Origin: Phycisphaerales bacterium
GTDB lineage: Bacteria; Planctomycetota; Phycisphaerae; Phycisphaerales; SM1A02
Reading direction: 5' to 3'
DNA length: 64,000 nt
NCBI GenBank assembly: GCA_022447205.1
Contig: JAKVBQ010000010.1
Coordinates: 1-64,000, forward strand
Of the stretch, positions 9,699 through 18,350 are shown piece by piece (the stretch's first letter is position 1; every line of letters begins with the position of its first letter). The position numbers and the translations under genes were made by a program. The notes below the pieces were generated by a model, which saw only the letters and a list, made by a program, of their open reading frames with translations, did not search any database and had not been told where the DNA came from.

Positions 9699-9734
9699 TC
9701 CGACCGTCCACGAACCATCGTGCGGAGTTCCTGA

Positions 9735-10523
9735 ATGAACCAGTCAAGTCTCATCCCTGACGAATACGTGGCCGATCGGGTCGAGATTCGTCGCACCGTT
9801 CTCGGTGTGGTCCTCTTCGCCGTCGTCATGACCTGCGTGGTCGGTGCCTTCTACGTCACCAACAGCCAGTGGGACACGGTGCGTGCGCGTCAGTCCGAAG
9901 TGAAGCTTCGATACGACGATGTGAGCGCGAAGATCGTGCGGATGGAGGAGCTTCGTGCTTCCAGGGATGATCTCGTGAAGCGTGCGGAACTCGCATCCGC
10001 CCTCGTCTCGCGTGTTCCCAGGTCCTACCTCCTGAGCGGACTCGTCGAACGGATGCCTCCCAGGGTCAGCTGGACCTCGATGACCCTGAAGTCCAAGGAG
10101 ATCCAGGAGCCGGTGGAGCGCCCCATGGGAGGCTCGGATCGTCTCAAGCCTCGAGGTCCCGCAGCAGCGCCGGTCCGTACTCGAGGTCCCGGAGCAGTCA
10201 ACAACGACGCCTCCGAGGAACTCCGCCCCAAGCGATACCAGACTTCGGTGGTGCTCACCGGACTCGCGCCCGATGAAGTCGACGTCTCGATGTACGTCGC
10301 GGCACTTCAGGAGTTCAACCTGTTGAAATCCGTCATGCCCGACTCGACCGAGGTCGTGGAGATCAATGATGTCCGCATGCGCAGGTTCACCCTGACCATG
10401 TTCATCGATGCCGATGTCGAAGCCAGCTACGAGGTCCGGCAGGTCGGGGGCGAGGAATCGATCGCTTCAGACTTCACCGTGACCGACCGGATGGTCACCG
10501 TGTCCGATCGCGAGGAGAACTGA
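9735..10523 (+). CDS. pilN: PilN-like pilus assembly protein
   Basis: 262 residues with one membrane segment at about residues 20-42 after a short cytoplasmic tail, then a helical, likely coiled-coil stretch (residues 45-90) and a small periplasmic alpha/beta domain. A Pro/Arg-rich linker lies near residues 120-150. Sequence match to PilN is mostly by architecture and position; the N-terminal tail L-I-P-D-E-Y would be the part that contacts PilM. It begins 36 bases after pilM and is followed one base later by the PilO-like gene. Confidence 0.78.
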   Translation: MNQSSLIPDEYVADRVEIRRTVLGVVLFAVVMTCVVGAFYVTNSQWDTVRARQSEVKLRYDDVSAKIVRMEELRASRDDLVKRAELASALVSRVPRSYLLSGLVERMPPRVSWTSMTLKSKEIQEPVERPMGGSDRLKPRGPAAAPVRTRGPGAVNNDASEELRPKRYQTSVVLTGLAPDEVDVSMYVAALQEFNLLKSVMPDSTEVVEINDVRMRRFTLTMFIDADVEASYEVRQVGGEESIASDFTVTDRMVTVSDREEN

Positions 10524-10524
10524 C

Positions 10525-11100
10525 ATGAACCACACCATACGACAGGTCGCCTTCTTCGCGGTCCTTCTCGCAGTGCCTCTCGGGGCGTGGGCCTTCGTGT
10601 TCAAGCCGAGGAACACCGAGATCGCCATGGCTCGTGCCGACGTGGATCTCCGGCTTGCGCAGCTCGACGAGCTCCGCGAGGTCGAGTCGATCAATGACGA
10701 TCTCGAGAAGACACTGGAACAGCTTGACCTCGCATTGAACGAACTGCGAGCCAGGATCCCCGATGCCGCCGGCATCGAGGACATCCTTCGGCGGATCGCC
10801 GAGATCACCCAGGAGAACCGTCTCGTCGTCCGGTCCTTCAAGCGTGAGAAGACCATTCCATCCGCACACTACGTGGAGATGCCGCTCAAGACGGTGATCG
10901 AGGGCTCCTTCGAGGGCATTCATCGGTTCCTGGTCGATCTCGAGCGCATTCCCCGGATCACGAGGATTCTCGACATGAAGATCGAGAATCCCAACTCGAA
11001 TCCCATGTCTCGAAGCAACGGCCAGGTCGCCCAGGGCGATGTCCGGGCGGAGATGACGATCACCATCTACGCCGATCTCGAGAAGGAGACCCAGGGATGA
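10525..11100 (+). CDS. pilO: PilO-like pilus assembly protein
   Basis: 191 residues: membrane segment at residues 8-28, a charged coiled-coil region (about residues 35-75 rich in Glu, Asp and Leu), then a ferredoxin-like periplasmic domain with I-E-D-I-L-R-R-I-A-E-I-T and P-L-K-T-V-I-E-G-S-F-E-G-I-H-R-F-L, which is the typical PilO core. PilO pairs with PilN in the inner-membrane alignment complex. Its stop overlaps the next start (ATGA). Confidence 0.82.
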   Translation: MNHTIRQVAFFAVLLAVPLGAWAFVFKPRNTEIAMARADVDLRLAQLDELREVESINDDLEKTLEQLDLALNELRARIPDAAGIEDILRRIAEITQENRLVVRSFKREKTIPSAHYVEMPLKTVIEGSFEGIHRFLVDLERIPRITRILDMKIENPNSNPMSRSNGQVAQGDVRAEMTITIYADLEKETQG

Positions 11101-11786
11101 TTCCCAAGGAAGCCTACGACGACATGCATGACTCGGACGCCATCCACACCGACCAGCCGACCAGTTCGATGGACTTCGACAACGATGGCGTGTTCGGCCT
11201 GAGCACGACCGAGTGTTCCGGACGTCGACTCGATCGGAATGCAGTCGCGCTCGCCGTGATCGTTCTCGCCGCGATCGTCGGCCTCTGGTCGATGCGGACG
11301 CTTTCCCCGGGTCATGCGGCGGACCTCGAGACGAACGTCCTGCCCGAGAGCGTCGGTGTCGAACCTCTCGACGACGGTCTCATCGATCGTCTTGCCGCTC
11401 CGGCAATCACCGGTTCGGACATCTCGGTCGACCGGGATCCCTTCGAGATGTGGAAGCCGGCTGCAATGACTGATGAGGCCGCACTGATCGAGGAGTTCGT
11501 CGACGACGGCATCGTGGATCGCGAGCTCATGTGCGCGGACTGGAAGGCCGAGGTCGAGCGCATCTCCGCGCTGCTCAAGCTGAAGTCCGTTCTCGGTGGA
11601 GGCACTGCTCGTGCCCTCGTCAACATCGAAGGCGTCCTGCTCACTGTGGGGGAGACCTTCGACATCGCGGGTACGGAGTTCGAATTCACCGTCGAGGGCA
11701 CGGGTCGTCGCTCGGTTCGACTCGGTTCCTACAACGCCGGCATCGACTGCTGGCATGAAGTCGAAGTTTCGATGGATGTCGACTGA
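11097..11786 (+). CDS. PilP/GspC-like inner-membrane protein
   Basis: 229 residues. An acidic N-terminal cytoplasmic part (about 40 residues) precedes one membrane segment (residues 42-60). The C-terminal 60 residues, with V-N-I-E-G-V-L-L-T-V-G-E-T-F, resemble the small beta domain of PilP or the HR domain of GspC, which bind the secretin. No lipobox is present, unlike classical PilP, so a GspC-like arrangement is more likely. Position between pilO and pilB and a four-base overlap with pilO support a role in the same machine. Assignment by context and weak similarity. Confidence 0.6.
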   Translation: MIPKEAYDDMHDSDAIHTDQPTSSMDFDNDGVFGLSTTECSGRRLDRNAVALAVIVLAAIVGLWSMRTLSPGHAADLETNVLPESVGVEPLDDGLIDRLAAPAITGSDISVDRDPFEMWKPAAMTDEAALIEEFVDDGIVDRELMCADWKAEVERISALLKLKSVLGGGTARALVNIEGVLLTVGETFDIAGTEFEFTVEGTGRRSVRLGSYNAGIDCWHEVEVSMDVD

Positions 11787-11807
11787 TTTCCGAAGGCAGG
11801 GTGACTC

Positions 11808-13745
11808 GTGGCCAACTTCCGTTTCGATGAACTGATGAAGGATCTCGGGCTGCCCGGCGGCCAGGGGCGCGACTCCGCCCCGACGGATGAGGCTCGGGGT
11901 GATTCCATTTCCGCCGGGCGACCGGATCTTGCCGGTTCCGGGCTGGGAGAAGCCGTTGCTCCGCTGCCGGAAGCCGATGCCGCCCAGATTCTTCCTGATG
12001 ACGCACTGAGCGAGCTCTGGACACCGAAGGAGGCCACCGCTTCCTCCGGTGACCTGTCGGTGATCGCACTGGATCGTGGTTGCATCACGACGGAACAGCT
12101 CGAGACCGCGCGACGCATGCAGCCCCAGTCACCGGGAAGAACGCTCTGCGAACTCCTGGTGGATGCCGGTGCCGAAGAGGCGGCGATCCAGCAGATCGTG
12201 GCGGAACTCGCCCGGATTCCATTTGAACGTCTGGCCCCTGGTTCCGCAGCCGACTGGGACCAGGCTTCCCTGCAGCGACTCGGATCCGATTTCTGTCGCG
12301 ACCGACTCGTCCTTCCGCTCAGGCGTGAAGGTTCCAGGATCGTCGTCGGCACCACCTCACCTGACGACCTCTTCCTGCTCGAGGACGTGAAGCGACGACT
12401 TGGTGTCGCGGTCCTCAAGCATGTGCTGATGACGCGCACCGACATCCTCGCCGCCGTGGAACACCATGGTGAGACCGACATCGAGGAGATCGATGTCGAG
12501 GATCTCCTCGCGAACGTCGAGGGGGATGACGTCGAGGTCGAGGAGAAGGATGAAGAGTTCACCGACTTCGAGGCGGAGGCGGAATCATCTCCGGTCGTCA
12601 AGTACGTCAACCACATCATCCAGACCGCGGTCAAGGAAGGTGCTTCCGACATCCACATCGAGCCCGGTGAGGACACCCTCAAGATCCGCTTCCGTATCGA
12701 CGGCGTGCTCTTCGAGATGATGACGCCGCCGCGCAAGATGCACGGTGCACTGACATCCCGTATCAAGATCATGTCGAACCTGGACATCGCCGAACGAAGG
12801 CTGCCCCAGGACGGAAGGATCTGCGCCACCGTGATGGGCCGTCGCATGGACCTCCGCGTGTCCACGGTGCCGACGCCTCGTGGCGAGAAGACCGTGATGC
12901 GAATCCTCGACACGCGGTCGATCAATGTCACGCTCGACGACCTCGGTTTCGCTCAGGACGAACTGACGGTCTGGAAGAACCAGATCTCCCAGCCGCATGG
13001 CGTCATCCTCGTCACCGGACCCACCGGATCGGGCAAGACCACGACGCTCTACTCGTCGATTCGACAGATGGATCGACGTCGCCTGAACATCTCCACGGTC
13101 GAGGATCCCGTCGAATACCACCTCGACGGCATCACCCAGATCCAGACGCATGACATGATCGGCATGGACTTCGCCACGGCACTGAAGTCCCTGCTGCGCC
13201 AGGATCCCGATGTCATCCTGGTCGGTGAGATTCGCGATCTGAACACCGCGACCACCGCCATCCAGGCCTCGCTGACCGGTCACCTTGTCCTGAGCACCCT
13301 GCACACCAACGACGCGCCGAGTTCGATCACCCGACTCATCAACATCGGCATCGAACCGTTCCTCGTGGGCGCAGCCGTCAACTCGATCCTTGCACAGCGC
13401 CTGGTGCGCAGTATCTGCCCCGACTGCTCCGCCGAACAGCCTGTTCCCACCGACATGGCCGAGTTCCTGTCGGCACATGGCGTGCGTCGGCAGACGCTCG
13501 CCTGTGGTGCCGGGTGCAGTGCATGCAGGGAGACCGGGTATGCCGGACGAAGCGGGCTCTACGAACTCCTCGTGCTCGACGACTTCCTGCGCGATCGGAT
13601 CGCGAGCAGTCCGAACGTCACCGAGTTCAGACGGCTCTGTGTCGAGCGCGGCATGAGCACGTTGCGTGATGACGGTTTCGCGAAGGTCCAGGCCGGAAAG
13701 ACCACCGTCGAGGAGGTTCTCCGGGTCACTGAAGCGACGATCTGA
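11808..13745 (+). CDS. pilB: Type IV pilus extension / type II secretion ATPase
   Basis: 645 residues from a GTG start. Residues 1-60 are a variable Pro/Ala/Asp-rich leader, followed by an MshEN-type N-terminal domain (about 75-215) and an acidic linker. The ATPase core shows P-T-G-S-G-K-T-T-T-L near residue 405, an Asp box E-D-P-V-E-Y, Walker B with D-P-D-V-I-L-V-G-E-I-R-D and the His box T-L-H-T-N-D. A zinc-binding segment with paired C-P-D-C and C-S-A-C motifs lies near residues 540-585, typical of GspE/PilB and absent from PilT. No retraction ATPase (PilT) or platform gene (PilC) is in view. This motor drives assembly of the pilus or pseudopilus. Confidence 0.93.
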   Translation: MANFRFDELMKDLGLPGGQGRDSAPTDEARGDSISAGRPDLAGSGLGEAVAPLPEADAAQILPDDALSELWTPKEATASSGDLSVIALDRGCITTEQLETARRMQPQSPGRTLCELLVDAGAEEAAIQQIVAELARIPFERLAPGSAADWDQASLQRLGSDFCRDRLVLPLRREGSRIVVGTTSPDDLFLLEDVKRRLGVAVLKHVLMTRTDILAAVEHHGETDIEEIDVEDLLANVEGDDVEVEEKDEEFTDFEAEAESSPVVKYVNHIIQTAVKEGASDIHIEPGEDTLKIRFRIDGVLFEMMTPPRKMHGALTSRIKIMSNLDIAERRLPQDGRICATVMGRRMDLRVSTVPTPRGEKTVMRILDTRSINVTLDDLGFAQDELTVWKNQISQPHGVILVTGPTGSGKTTTLYSSIRQMDRRRLNISTVEDPVEYHLDGITQIQTHDMIGMDFATALKSLLRQDPDVILVGEIRDLNTATTAIQASLTGHLVLSTLHTNDAPSSITRLINIGIEPFLVGAAVNSILAQRLVRSICPDCSAEQPVPTDMAEFLSAHGVRRQTLACGAGCSACRETGYAGRSGLYELLVLDDFLRDRIASSPNVTEFRRLCVERGMSTLRDDGFAKVQAGKTTVEEVLRVTEATI

Positions 13746-13750
13746 TCCGT

Positions 13751-14350
13751 TCAGAGCCAGGAAATCCGCACGAACGCCGAGACACTCAGGATCACCCAGA
13801 CCATCAGGGCGCAGGGGAGCTTGGCCAGAGTGCCCAGCACCCGGCCGACGACTGCGCCAGCCGCCGGCTTGAGGGTGTCCTTGAGTTCGATCTCCTTGGA
13901 GTTGTTCAACTCGCCCAGGATCGCACCGCCCGCGCATCCGACGAGCGCACCCACGAGCGAACCCACCAGGGGAATCGGGATGAGGAACGTGCCGATGATG
14001 GCACCCATGACCCCACCGAGCAGGGCGCCCAGCATGCCCTTGCGCGAGGCGCCACCCTTCTTCGCCCCGAAGGCACCCGCCACGAGTTCCAGCAGTTCAC
14101 CCAGGCCGGCAATGAGCACCACGACCACGAACACCCAGATCGGGAACATCCAGTCCGAGCCGGGAGCGGCCCAGAGTCGCTGCAGGAACTCGAGACCCAG
14201 TGCGATGAGGATCATCAACCAGGTACCGGGAACTCCGATCAGCACGGTGACCAGGCAACCGGCCCCGAGGATCGTGAACAACGTCGCCGCGATGTAGTCG
14301 ATCCAGTCCAAGGTCGCTCCGATCTTCTGCTGTGGGACGTTCCATGACAT
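13751..14350 (-). CDS. DUF456 family membrane protein
   Basis: 199 residues with several hydrophobic segments and Gly-rich stretches (G-A-L-L-G-G-V-M-G-A-I-I-G-T). A G-x-P-G-T-W motif near residue 45 and the repeat of small-residue helices match DUF456 proteins, whose function is unknown. It converges on pilB with five bases between the stops. No operon partner is evident. Family call is good; no function can be given. Confidence 0.8.
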   Translation of the reverse strand: MSWNVPQQKIGATLDWIDYIAATLFTILGAGCLVTVLIGVPGTWLMILIALGLEFLQRLWAAPGSDWMFPIWVFVVVVLIAGLGELLELVAGAFGAKKGGASRKGMLGALLGGVMGAIIGTFLIPIPLVGSLVGALVGCAGGAILGELNNSKEIELKDTLKPAAGAVVGRVLGTLAKLPCALMVWVILSVSAFVRISWL

Positions 14351-14412
14351 CCATGGGAAGCGACCACCTGCGATTTCACCATCAGCCTATCGGCTGACGA
14401 GGTGTTGGTGGG

Positions 14413-14916
14413 TCAGCATGCGCTGTCCTGCGTCCCTGGTTCTTCAAGACGTCGCAACCGGGATCGGTTCCCGCCTGTCTCTCGAGCGCACTCCAGTTCA
14501 AGGAGGGTTCTGCTGCCATCGGACCATCCGATCTCAAGGGATCGAATGCGGGGGGTGATCCAGTGGACCGCCGCCTCCCCATGGGCGAGTGGGCTGAGTA
14601 ATCCACGGTTACCGTCAAGCTGACGTGGCGCTCGGAGCTGGAGGTAGCATCCCCGGTGTGGTGGCGTGGGGATGATGTCGACCCAGGTCCCGGGCGCCAG
14701 TGTCCTGGGGTCGCAGGGCACCCTCCAGGAGCCCAGAACCCGATCATCCTCACCGAATGCAGGGTTCTCGGGGGCGAGGAAGAGATCCACGTGGGGGGCT
14801 TCTCCCGGGGGGGCGTGTCGGCACAGCGCAATCGCCCGAAGTCCGGGTGTCGGGATCATGGTGGATGAATCGGGGGTCTCCCCTCGTTCAGGTGGCATCT
14901 CGATATCATCGGGCAT
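14413..14916 (-). CDS. Hypothetical protein, unknown
   Basis: 167 residues. I do not recognise the family. The frame has a balanced composition, with segments such as L-R-A-I-A-L-C-R-H-A and G-T-W-V-D-I-I-P-T-P-P-H-R-G-C-Y and a C-terminal I-R-S-L-E-I-G-W-S-D-G-S-R that look like real protein, unlike the Arg/Ser-rich shadow frames around it. No signal peptide or membrane segment. The start could also be at a Met within the first 20 residues. It is divergent from the TPR lipoprotein gene with 47 bases between the starts, so the two may share a control region. Confidence 0.55.
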   Translation of the reverse strand: MPDDIEMPPERGETPDSSTMIPTPGLRAIALCRHAPPGEAPHVDLFLAPENPAFGEDDRVLGSWRVPCDPRTLAPGTWVDIIPTPPHRGCYLQLRAPRQLDGNRGLLSPLAHGEAAVHWITPRIRSLEIGWSDGSRTLLELECARETGGNRSRLRRLEEPGTQDSAC

Positions 14917-14963
14917 CTCAGCGGGGATGTCCCCCCGAAATCCCGAACCTGGAGCGATCGTCG

Positions 14964-15641
14964 ATGCGTTCAGTTCGATCCACCTGCCTCAGTTGCCTTG
15001 TCCTTGCCTGCACCTTCTCCGCGATCATGGCGGGGTGCGCCACCTCTCAGGCCCCCCTGGTGGTCCTGGAGGCGAAGGCGGATCATGAATTCGAGTACAG
15101 CCGTTGGCAGAAGGCCTCCGAGTACTACGGGGAGATCGCCCAGCGAGACCCCAGCAACGGACATGCACAGTTCCGGTACGGGGTGTCCCTGATGAGGGTG
15201 GGGGAGTTCTCGAAGGCGGAAGCACCCTTGCTCACCGCCCATGCGCTGGAACCCCGCAATGATGAGATCGTCTACGCGCTCGCCGAAGTGATGCATCAGC
15301 GTGGCGAGGATGCCAAGCTCTTCTCCATGCTGCGCAATCGCGCCCATGACAATCGAAGCGTCACCACCTGGATGGTGCTCGTCGAATACGCACAGAAGCT
15401 CGACGACTACGATTCCGCGCTCGAGGCGGTCAGGAACGCCTGTTCCATGGAGACCGGCGACAACCCCGAACCCTACTATCGAGCAGCAGTCCTCCTTGCG
15501 CGGATCAACCAGGATGACGAGGCGATTCGTCGTCTTCGACAGGCCTACGCGATCGATCCTGATCACGAGCAGGTGAACACCCTGTTGCTCGAGTACGGTG
15601 AAGTCCCAGGTCCGACCCTCGGACTTGCGCCCGGCCGCTGA
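14964..15641 (+). CDS. TPR-repeat lipoprotein
   Basis: 225 residues from the ATG at 14964, chosen because GGAG at 14951-14954 is well spaced and a lipoprotein signal (hydrophobic stretch ending I-M-A-G-C) starts there; the open frame extends upstream but is not protein-like. The mature part has about four tetratricopeptide-like helical pairs, including G-E-F-S-K-A-E-A-P-L-L-T-A-H-A-L-E-P and A-I-R-R-L-R-Q-A-Y-A-I-D-P-D-H. Such lipoproteins act as scaffolds in the envelope; the partner is unknown. It is followed 21 bases later by the regulator gene. Confidence 0.85.
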   Translation: MRSVRSTCLSCLVLACTFSAIMAGCATSQAPLVVLEAKADHEFEYSRWQKASEYYGEIAQRDPSNGHAQFRYGVSLMRVGEFSKAEAPLLTAHALEPRNDEIVYALAEVMHQRGEDAKLFSMLRNRAHDNRSVTTWMVLVEYAQKLDDYDSALEAVRNACSMETGDNPEPYYRAAVLLARINQDDEAIRRLRQAYAIDPDHEQVNTLLLEYGEVPGPTLGLAPGR

Positions 15642-15662
15642 CCTTCCGGAAGGGAATCGGGC

Positions 15663-16610
15663 ATGCCGACGGCCGCCCGCACAAATCGCGAGGACTGGCT
15701 GGCTCGACTTGCTGCATTGAGTGATCGTTCGCGCATCCGGATCATGAGGGTGCTCGAGCAGGAGGAGCTCAGTGTCGGGGAGTTGTCCCGCGTGGTCGGG
15801 ATGCCGCAGTCGACCGTGAGCCGGCACCTCAAGCCGCTCCACGAACTGCATCTGGTCAGCAGGCGCACCGAAGGGACCACCAGCCTCTATCGATTCGACA
15901 TCAGCGATCCCGCCGCTTCGGGGCTCTGGTCGGTCACCAACGAGCAGCTCGGTGACTCCGAGGACTTCGATGATGATGCCGCGCGCCTGCGGAAGGTCCT
16001 GCTCGAACGACGTGGTGACAGTCGCTCGTTCTTCGGCCGCATCGGAGGTGAGTGGCAGTCGGTTCGACGGGACCTCTTCGGATTCGGATTCAGCGAGGAT
16101 GCCCTGCTGGGGCTGCTTGATCCCCGGTGGGTGGTCGCGGATCTCGGCTGCGGGACTGGTGATGCCTCCGAGCGCCTGGCACCCGTCGTCAAGCGGGTGC
16201 TCGCCGTCGACCGAGAGGCTTCGATGATCTCGGCCGCCAGGCGCAGGCTGGAAGGCTTTGAAAACGTGGATTTCATGGAGGCGGACCTCCACGACCTCCC
16301 GATCGAGGCCGGAACCGTCGATGTCGCGGTCCTGATGCTGGTGCTCCATCACCAGGATGATCCGAAGGGGATCATCATGGAGGCGGCGCGAACACTTGTC
16401 GAAGGTGGGCGCATCCTCATCGTCGACATGGTCGCGCACGACCGGACCGAGTTCGCCCAGGAGATGGGGCATGCCCATCTCGGTTTCGACATGGATGTCC
16501 TCTCGGGGTGGGCATCCGAATGCGGGCTGGACCTTGGTGGCCATCGCCGTCTGCGACCGTCGACCAGCGGGCGTGGTCCCGCGCTCTTTGCGGCCATCCT
16601 TCGGAAGTGA
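15663..16610 (+). CDS. ArsR-type regulator fused to a SAM methyltransferase domain (SahR-like)
   Basis: 315 residues. The N-terminal ~90 residues form an ArsR winged helix: L-A-A-L-S-D-R-S-R-I-R-I-M and V-G-M-P-Q-S-T-V-S-R-H-L as the recognition helix; no Cys pair for metal binding is present. The C-terminal part is a class I methyltransferase fold with the SAM motif V-A-D-L-G-C-G-T-G near residue 160 and L-M-L-V-L-H-H-Q-D-D further on. Regulators with this fusion include SahR of Proteobacteria, which senses S-adenosylhomocysteine and controls methionine-cycle genes. ahcY lies 1.8 kb downstream with a palindrome in its leader, which supports a SahR-like role by inference. GGAAGGGA is the ribosome site. 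Confidence 0.88.
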   Translation: MPTAARTNREDWLARLAALSDRSRIRIMRVLEQEELSVGELSRVVGMPQSTVSRHLKPLHELHLVSRRTEGTTSLYRFDISDPAASGLWSVTNEQLGDSEDFDDDAARLRKVLLERRGDSRSFFGRIGGEWQSVRRDLFGFGFSEDALLGLLDPRWVVADLGCGTGDASERLAPVVKRVLAVDREASMISAARRRLEGFENVDFMEADLHDLPIEAGTVDVAVLMLVLHHQDDPKGIIMEAARTLVEGGRILIVDMVAHDRTEFAQEMGHAHLGFDMDVLSGWASECGLDLGGHRRLRPSTSGRGPALFAAILRK

Positions 16611-16629
16611 CCGGTTCCATCCATGAAGA

Positions 16630-16656
16630 ACGCGCCTCGCCGAGGGCGAGGCGCGT
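16630..16656 (-). terminator. Intrinsic terminator between convergent genes
   Basis: A perfect 12-bp stem, 16630-16641 with 16645-16656, and a GAG loop. Read on the minus strand it is followed by TTCTTC, so it best serves the Cys-repeat gene ending at 16689. It may also stop transcription from the regulator gene on the plus strand, where no T run follows. Confidence 0.75.
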
Positions 16657-16688
16657 GGTCGCACGTGGAGTCCCGGAAGCTGTCGTCC

Positions 16689-17375
16689 TCAGTTGGAGGT
16701 CTTCGTGCTCTTCGCCTTGCGTGCGTCGTCGAGCTTGGCGATCGAGGCGGTCGGATCGTTCTTGACCCTGGAGGCGCACCCTCCACAACAGGTCTTGACC
16801 AGTCGATTGGCGACGACGAACTCCTGCGGGTTGTCGCCGAGCGGTCGACCCGTGATCACGCAGACTTCCATCGGATAGGAGGCCTTCTGCTGTTCGATCA
16901 CCAGCTTGTCGAGTGCGTCCCTGTACGGCTTCGGATCCTTCTTGAACCGTCGGATGCAGGCCTTGCAGCAGAACCTGTACAGCCTGTTGCCGTAGACCAC
17001 GTTCTTGTCCTCCATCGCCTCCGGGCCCCTCGGGTCGGACAGTTCGTCATCGGGCATCACGATGCAGTTGGCGTCGGGGTAGAACTTCAGCTGGTCCTTG
17101 ACGATCTTTTCGTCGAGCTTGGCCATGTTCGCATCGGCGTCAGCCAGGAAGCGGCTCTGGCATCCACCACAGCAGAACTTGAGCTCCCGCCCGTTCATGT
17201 CCTCGTCGGGCATGTCCTCGAGGATGACGGTCACGGGGTTCGCACCGAGTGCTCGCTGGGAGACCGGGCAGATGGTCAGGGGATAGGGATCGCCGACCCG
17301 CTTCTTGGTGTCCTGGGTCCCCGCCAGGAGCGCGAACATAGCGGTTCCGAGCAGGATCAGTGGCAGTTTCTTCAT
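16689..17375 (-). CDS. Secreted protein with three YHS-like Cys repeats (CCxxC)
   Basis: 228 residues from the ATG at 17375, which has an AAAGGAGA site upstream and starts a signal peptide (K-K-L-P-L-I-L-L-G); the longer open frame is not protein-like. The mature protein holds three copies of a unit of about 60 residues. Each starts with a Cys (C-P-V-S-Q-R-A-L, C-I-V-M-P-D, C-V-I-T-G-R-P-L) and ends with a Cys cluster (F-C-C-G-G-C, F-C-C-K-A-C, T-C-C-G-G-C) followed by a short charged helix. This resembles YHS/TRASH-type metal-binding repeats common in planctomycetes. It is the second gene of a pair, overlapping the upstream lipoprotein gene by four bases. Metal storage or sensing in the envelope is an inference. 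Confidence 0.82.
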   Translation of the reverse strand: MKKLPLILLGTAMFALLAGTQDTKKRVGDPYPLTICPVSQRALGANPVTVILEDMPDEDMNGRELKFCCGGCQSRFLADADANMAKLDEKIVKDQLKFYPDANCIVMPDDELSDPRGPEAMEDKNVVYGNRLYRFCCKACIRRFKKDPKPYRDALDKLVIEQQKASYPMEVCVITGRPLGDNPQEFVVANRLVKTCCGGCASRVKNDPTASIAKLDDARKAKSTKTSN

Positions 17376-18232
17376 TTCGAGTTCTCCTTTGCCTCGAGCA
17401 GGTTCGTCTGGACCAGCAGCTTCTGCTGCTGGAGCATGTTCAGCTTGTTGAATGTTCGCGCCGCGTCGACGTTCCGGGTGCCTATCAGCTGTCCGTTCAC
17501 CTCGATGATCGGTGAATCGAGCCTCAGCGGTCGGTTGGTGATCGGGCACATGGTATTCGAGACTCCCCGGGAAGGCAGGATCACGCCTGCCTTGATCTCG
17601 TTGCGCACGTCGGGGTTCGACCCCTTGAAGTCCTCGAGTGCCTCTTGATCGAGAAACCCGATCTCGATCTCACTGCTCGAGATCGTCGGACAGCCGACCT
17701 GGAGGGGCTCACCCGTGATCGGGCACCTGATGTTCGACACGCCGCTGGCCCTGACCAGGTACGGCGCGAGGATCACTTCCTGGACGTCTGTCGGGACCTG
17801 CTGGAACTGGTGGAAGGCCACCTGGTTCGAGAAGCCGATGGGAACGTCGTTGAAGGCGACGACCACCGCATCAATGGGGAGTGCGCGGCTGTTCACGAGG
17901 CAGGCTTCATTCGCAACGCCTCGTCGTGCCATCACCTGACGAGCCGCCTTCACCCGCTTCTGCTCCCCTGGAAGTTCGTCGAAGGACGAGGCCTGCGCTT
18001 CCGTCAGGAAGAGAACGGCATGGCCACCGAACCAGCGGTTCGCCGGATTCATGCCCAGTTGCTGATGACTCATCGGACACTGGTTGGCGCGTTCCCTGGC
18101 CCCGGTTGCGGTCTTCTCCAGGCCCAGACCCGCTCCCGGACTGGTGGAGTTCCTGCCTTGCGTGCACCCATGGAGCAACACCGCAAGGATCAGGCAGGCT
18201 GGTGCGATGTGGTGCATCTTCATGCGGGGCAT
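17372..18232 (-). CDS. Lipoprotein with four degenerate YHS-like repeats
   Basis: 286 residues from the ATG at 18232, supported by AGGAG six bases upstream; a lipobox (L-L-H-G-C) follows a short hydrophobic stretch. Four repeats follow, opening C-P-M-S-H-Q-Q-L, C-L-V-N-S-R-A-L, C-P-I-T-G-E-P-L and C-P-I-T-N-R-P-L, each with a beta segment and a F-x-x-L-type helix. These match the first halves of the repeats in the next gene, but none has the second CCxxC cluster, so metal binding as in the partner seems lost or shared. The stop overlaps the next start (ATGA). Function unknown; the pair probably acts together. Confidence 0.78.
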   Translation of the reverse strand: MPRMKMHHIAPACLILAVLLHGCTQGRNSTSPGAGLGLEKTATGARERANQCPMSHQQLGMNPANRWFGGHAVLFLTEAQASSFDELPGEQKRVKAARQVMARRGVANEACLVNSRALPIDAVVVAFNDVPIGFSNQVAFHQFQQVPTDVQEVILAPYLVRASGVSNIRCPITGEPLQVGCPTISSSEIEIGFLDQEALEDFKGSNPDVRNEIKAGVILPSRGVSNTMCPITNRPLRLDSPIIEVNGQLIGTRNVDAARTFNKLNMLQQQKLLVQTNLLEAKENSK

Positions 18233-18350
18233 GCTCGACTCCTGGTGCCCACTGCCGTGCAGTGGACCGGCTGAGCGTACCACCCTGATGATCGAGGTGG
18301 GGCTGTCCAGAGACTTGCCTCATGCCCTTGATCTGCCTACCATCAGAAAC

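Noticed and set aside
14970-16664. Open minus-strand frame of about 564 codons opposite the TPR and regulator genes.
   Set aside because: Shadow of two well-supported plus-strand genes, with no recognisable motif.
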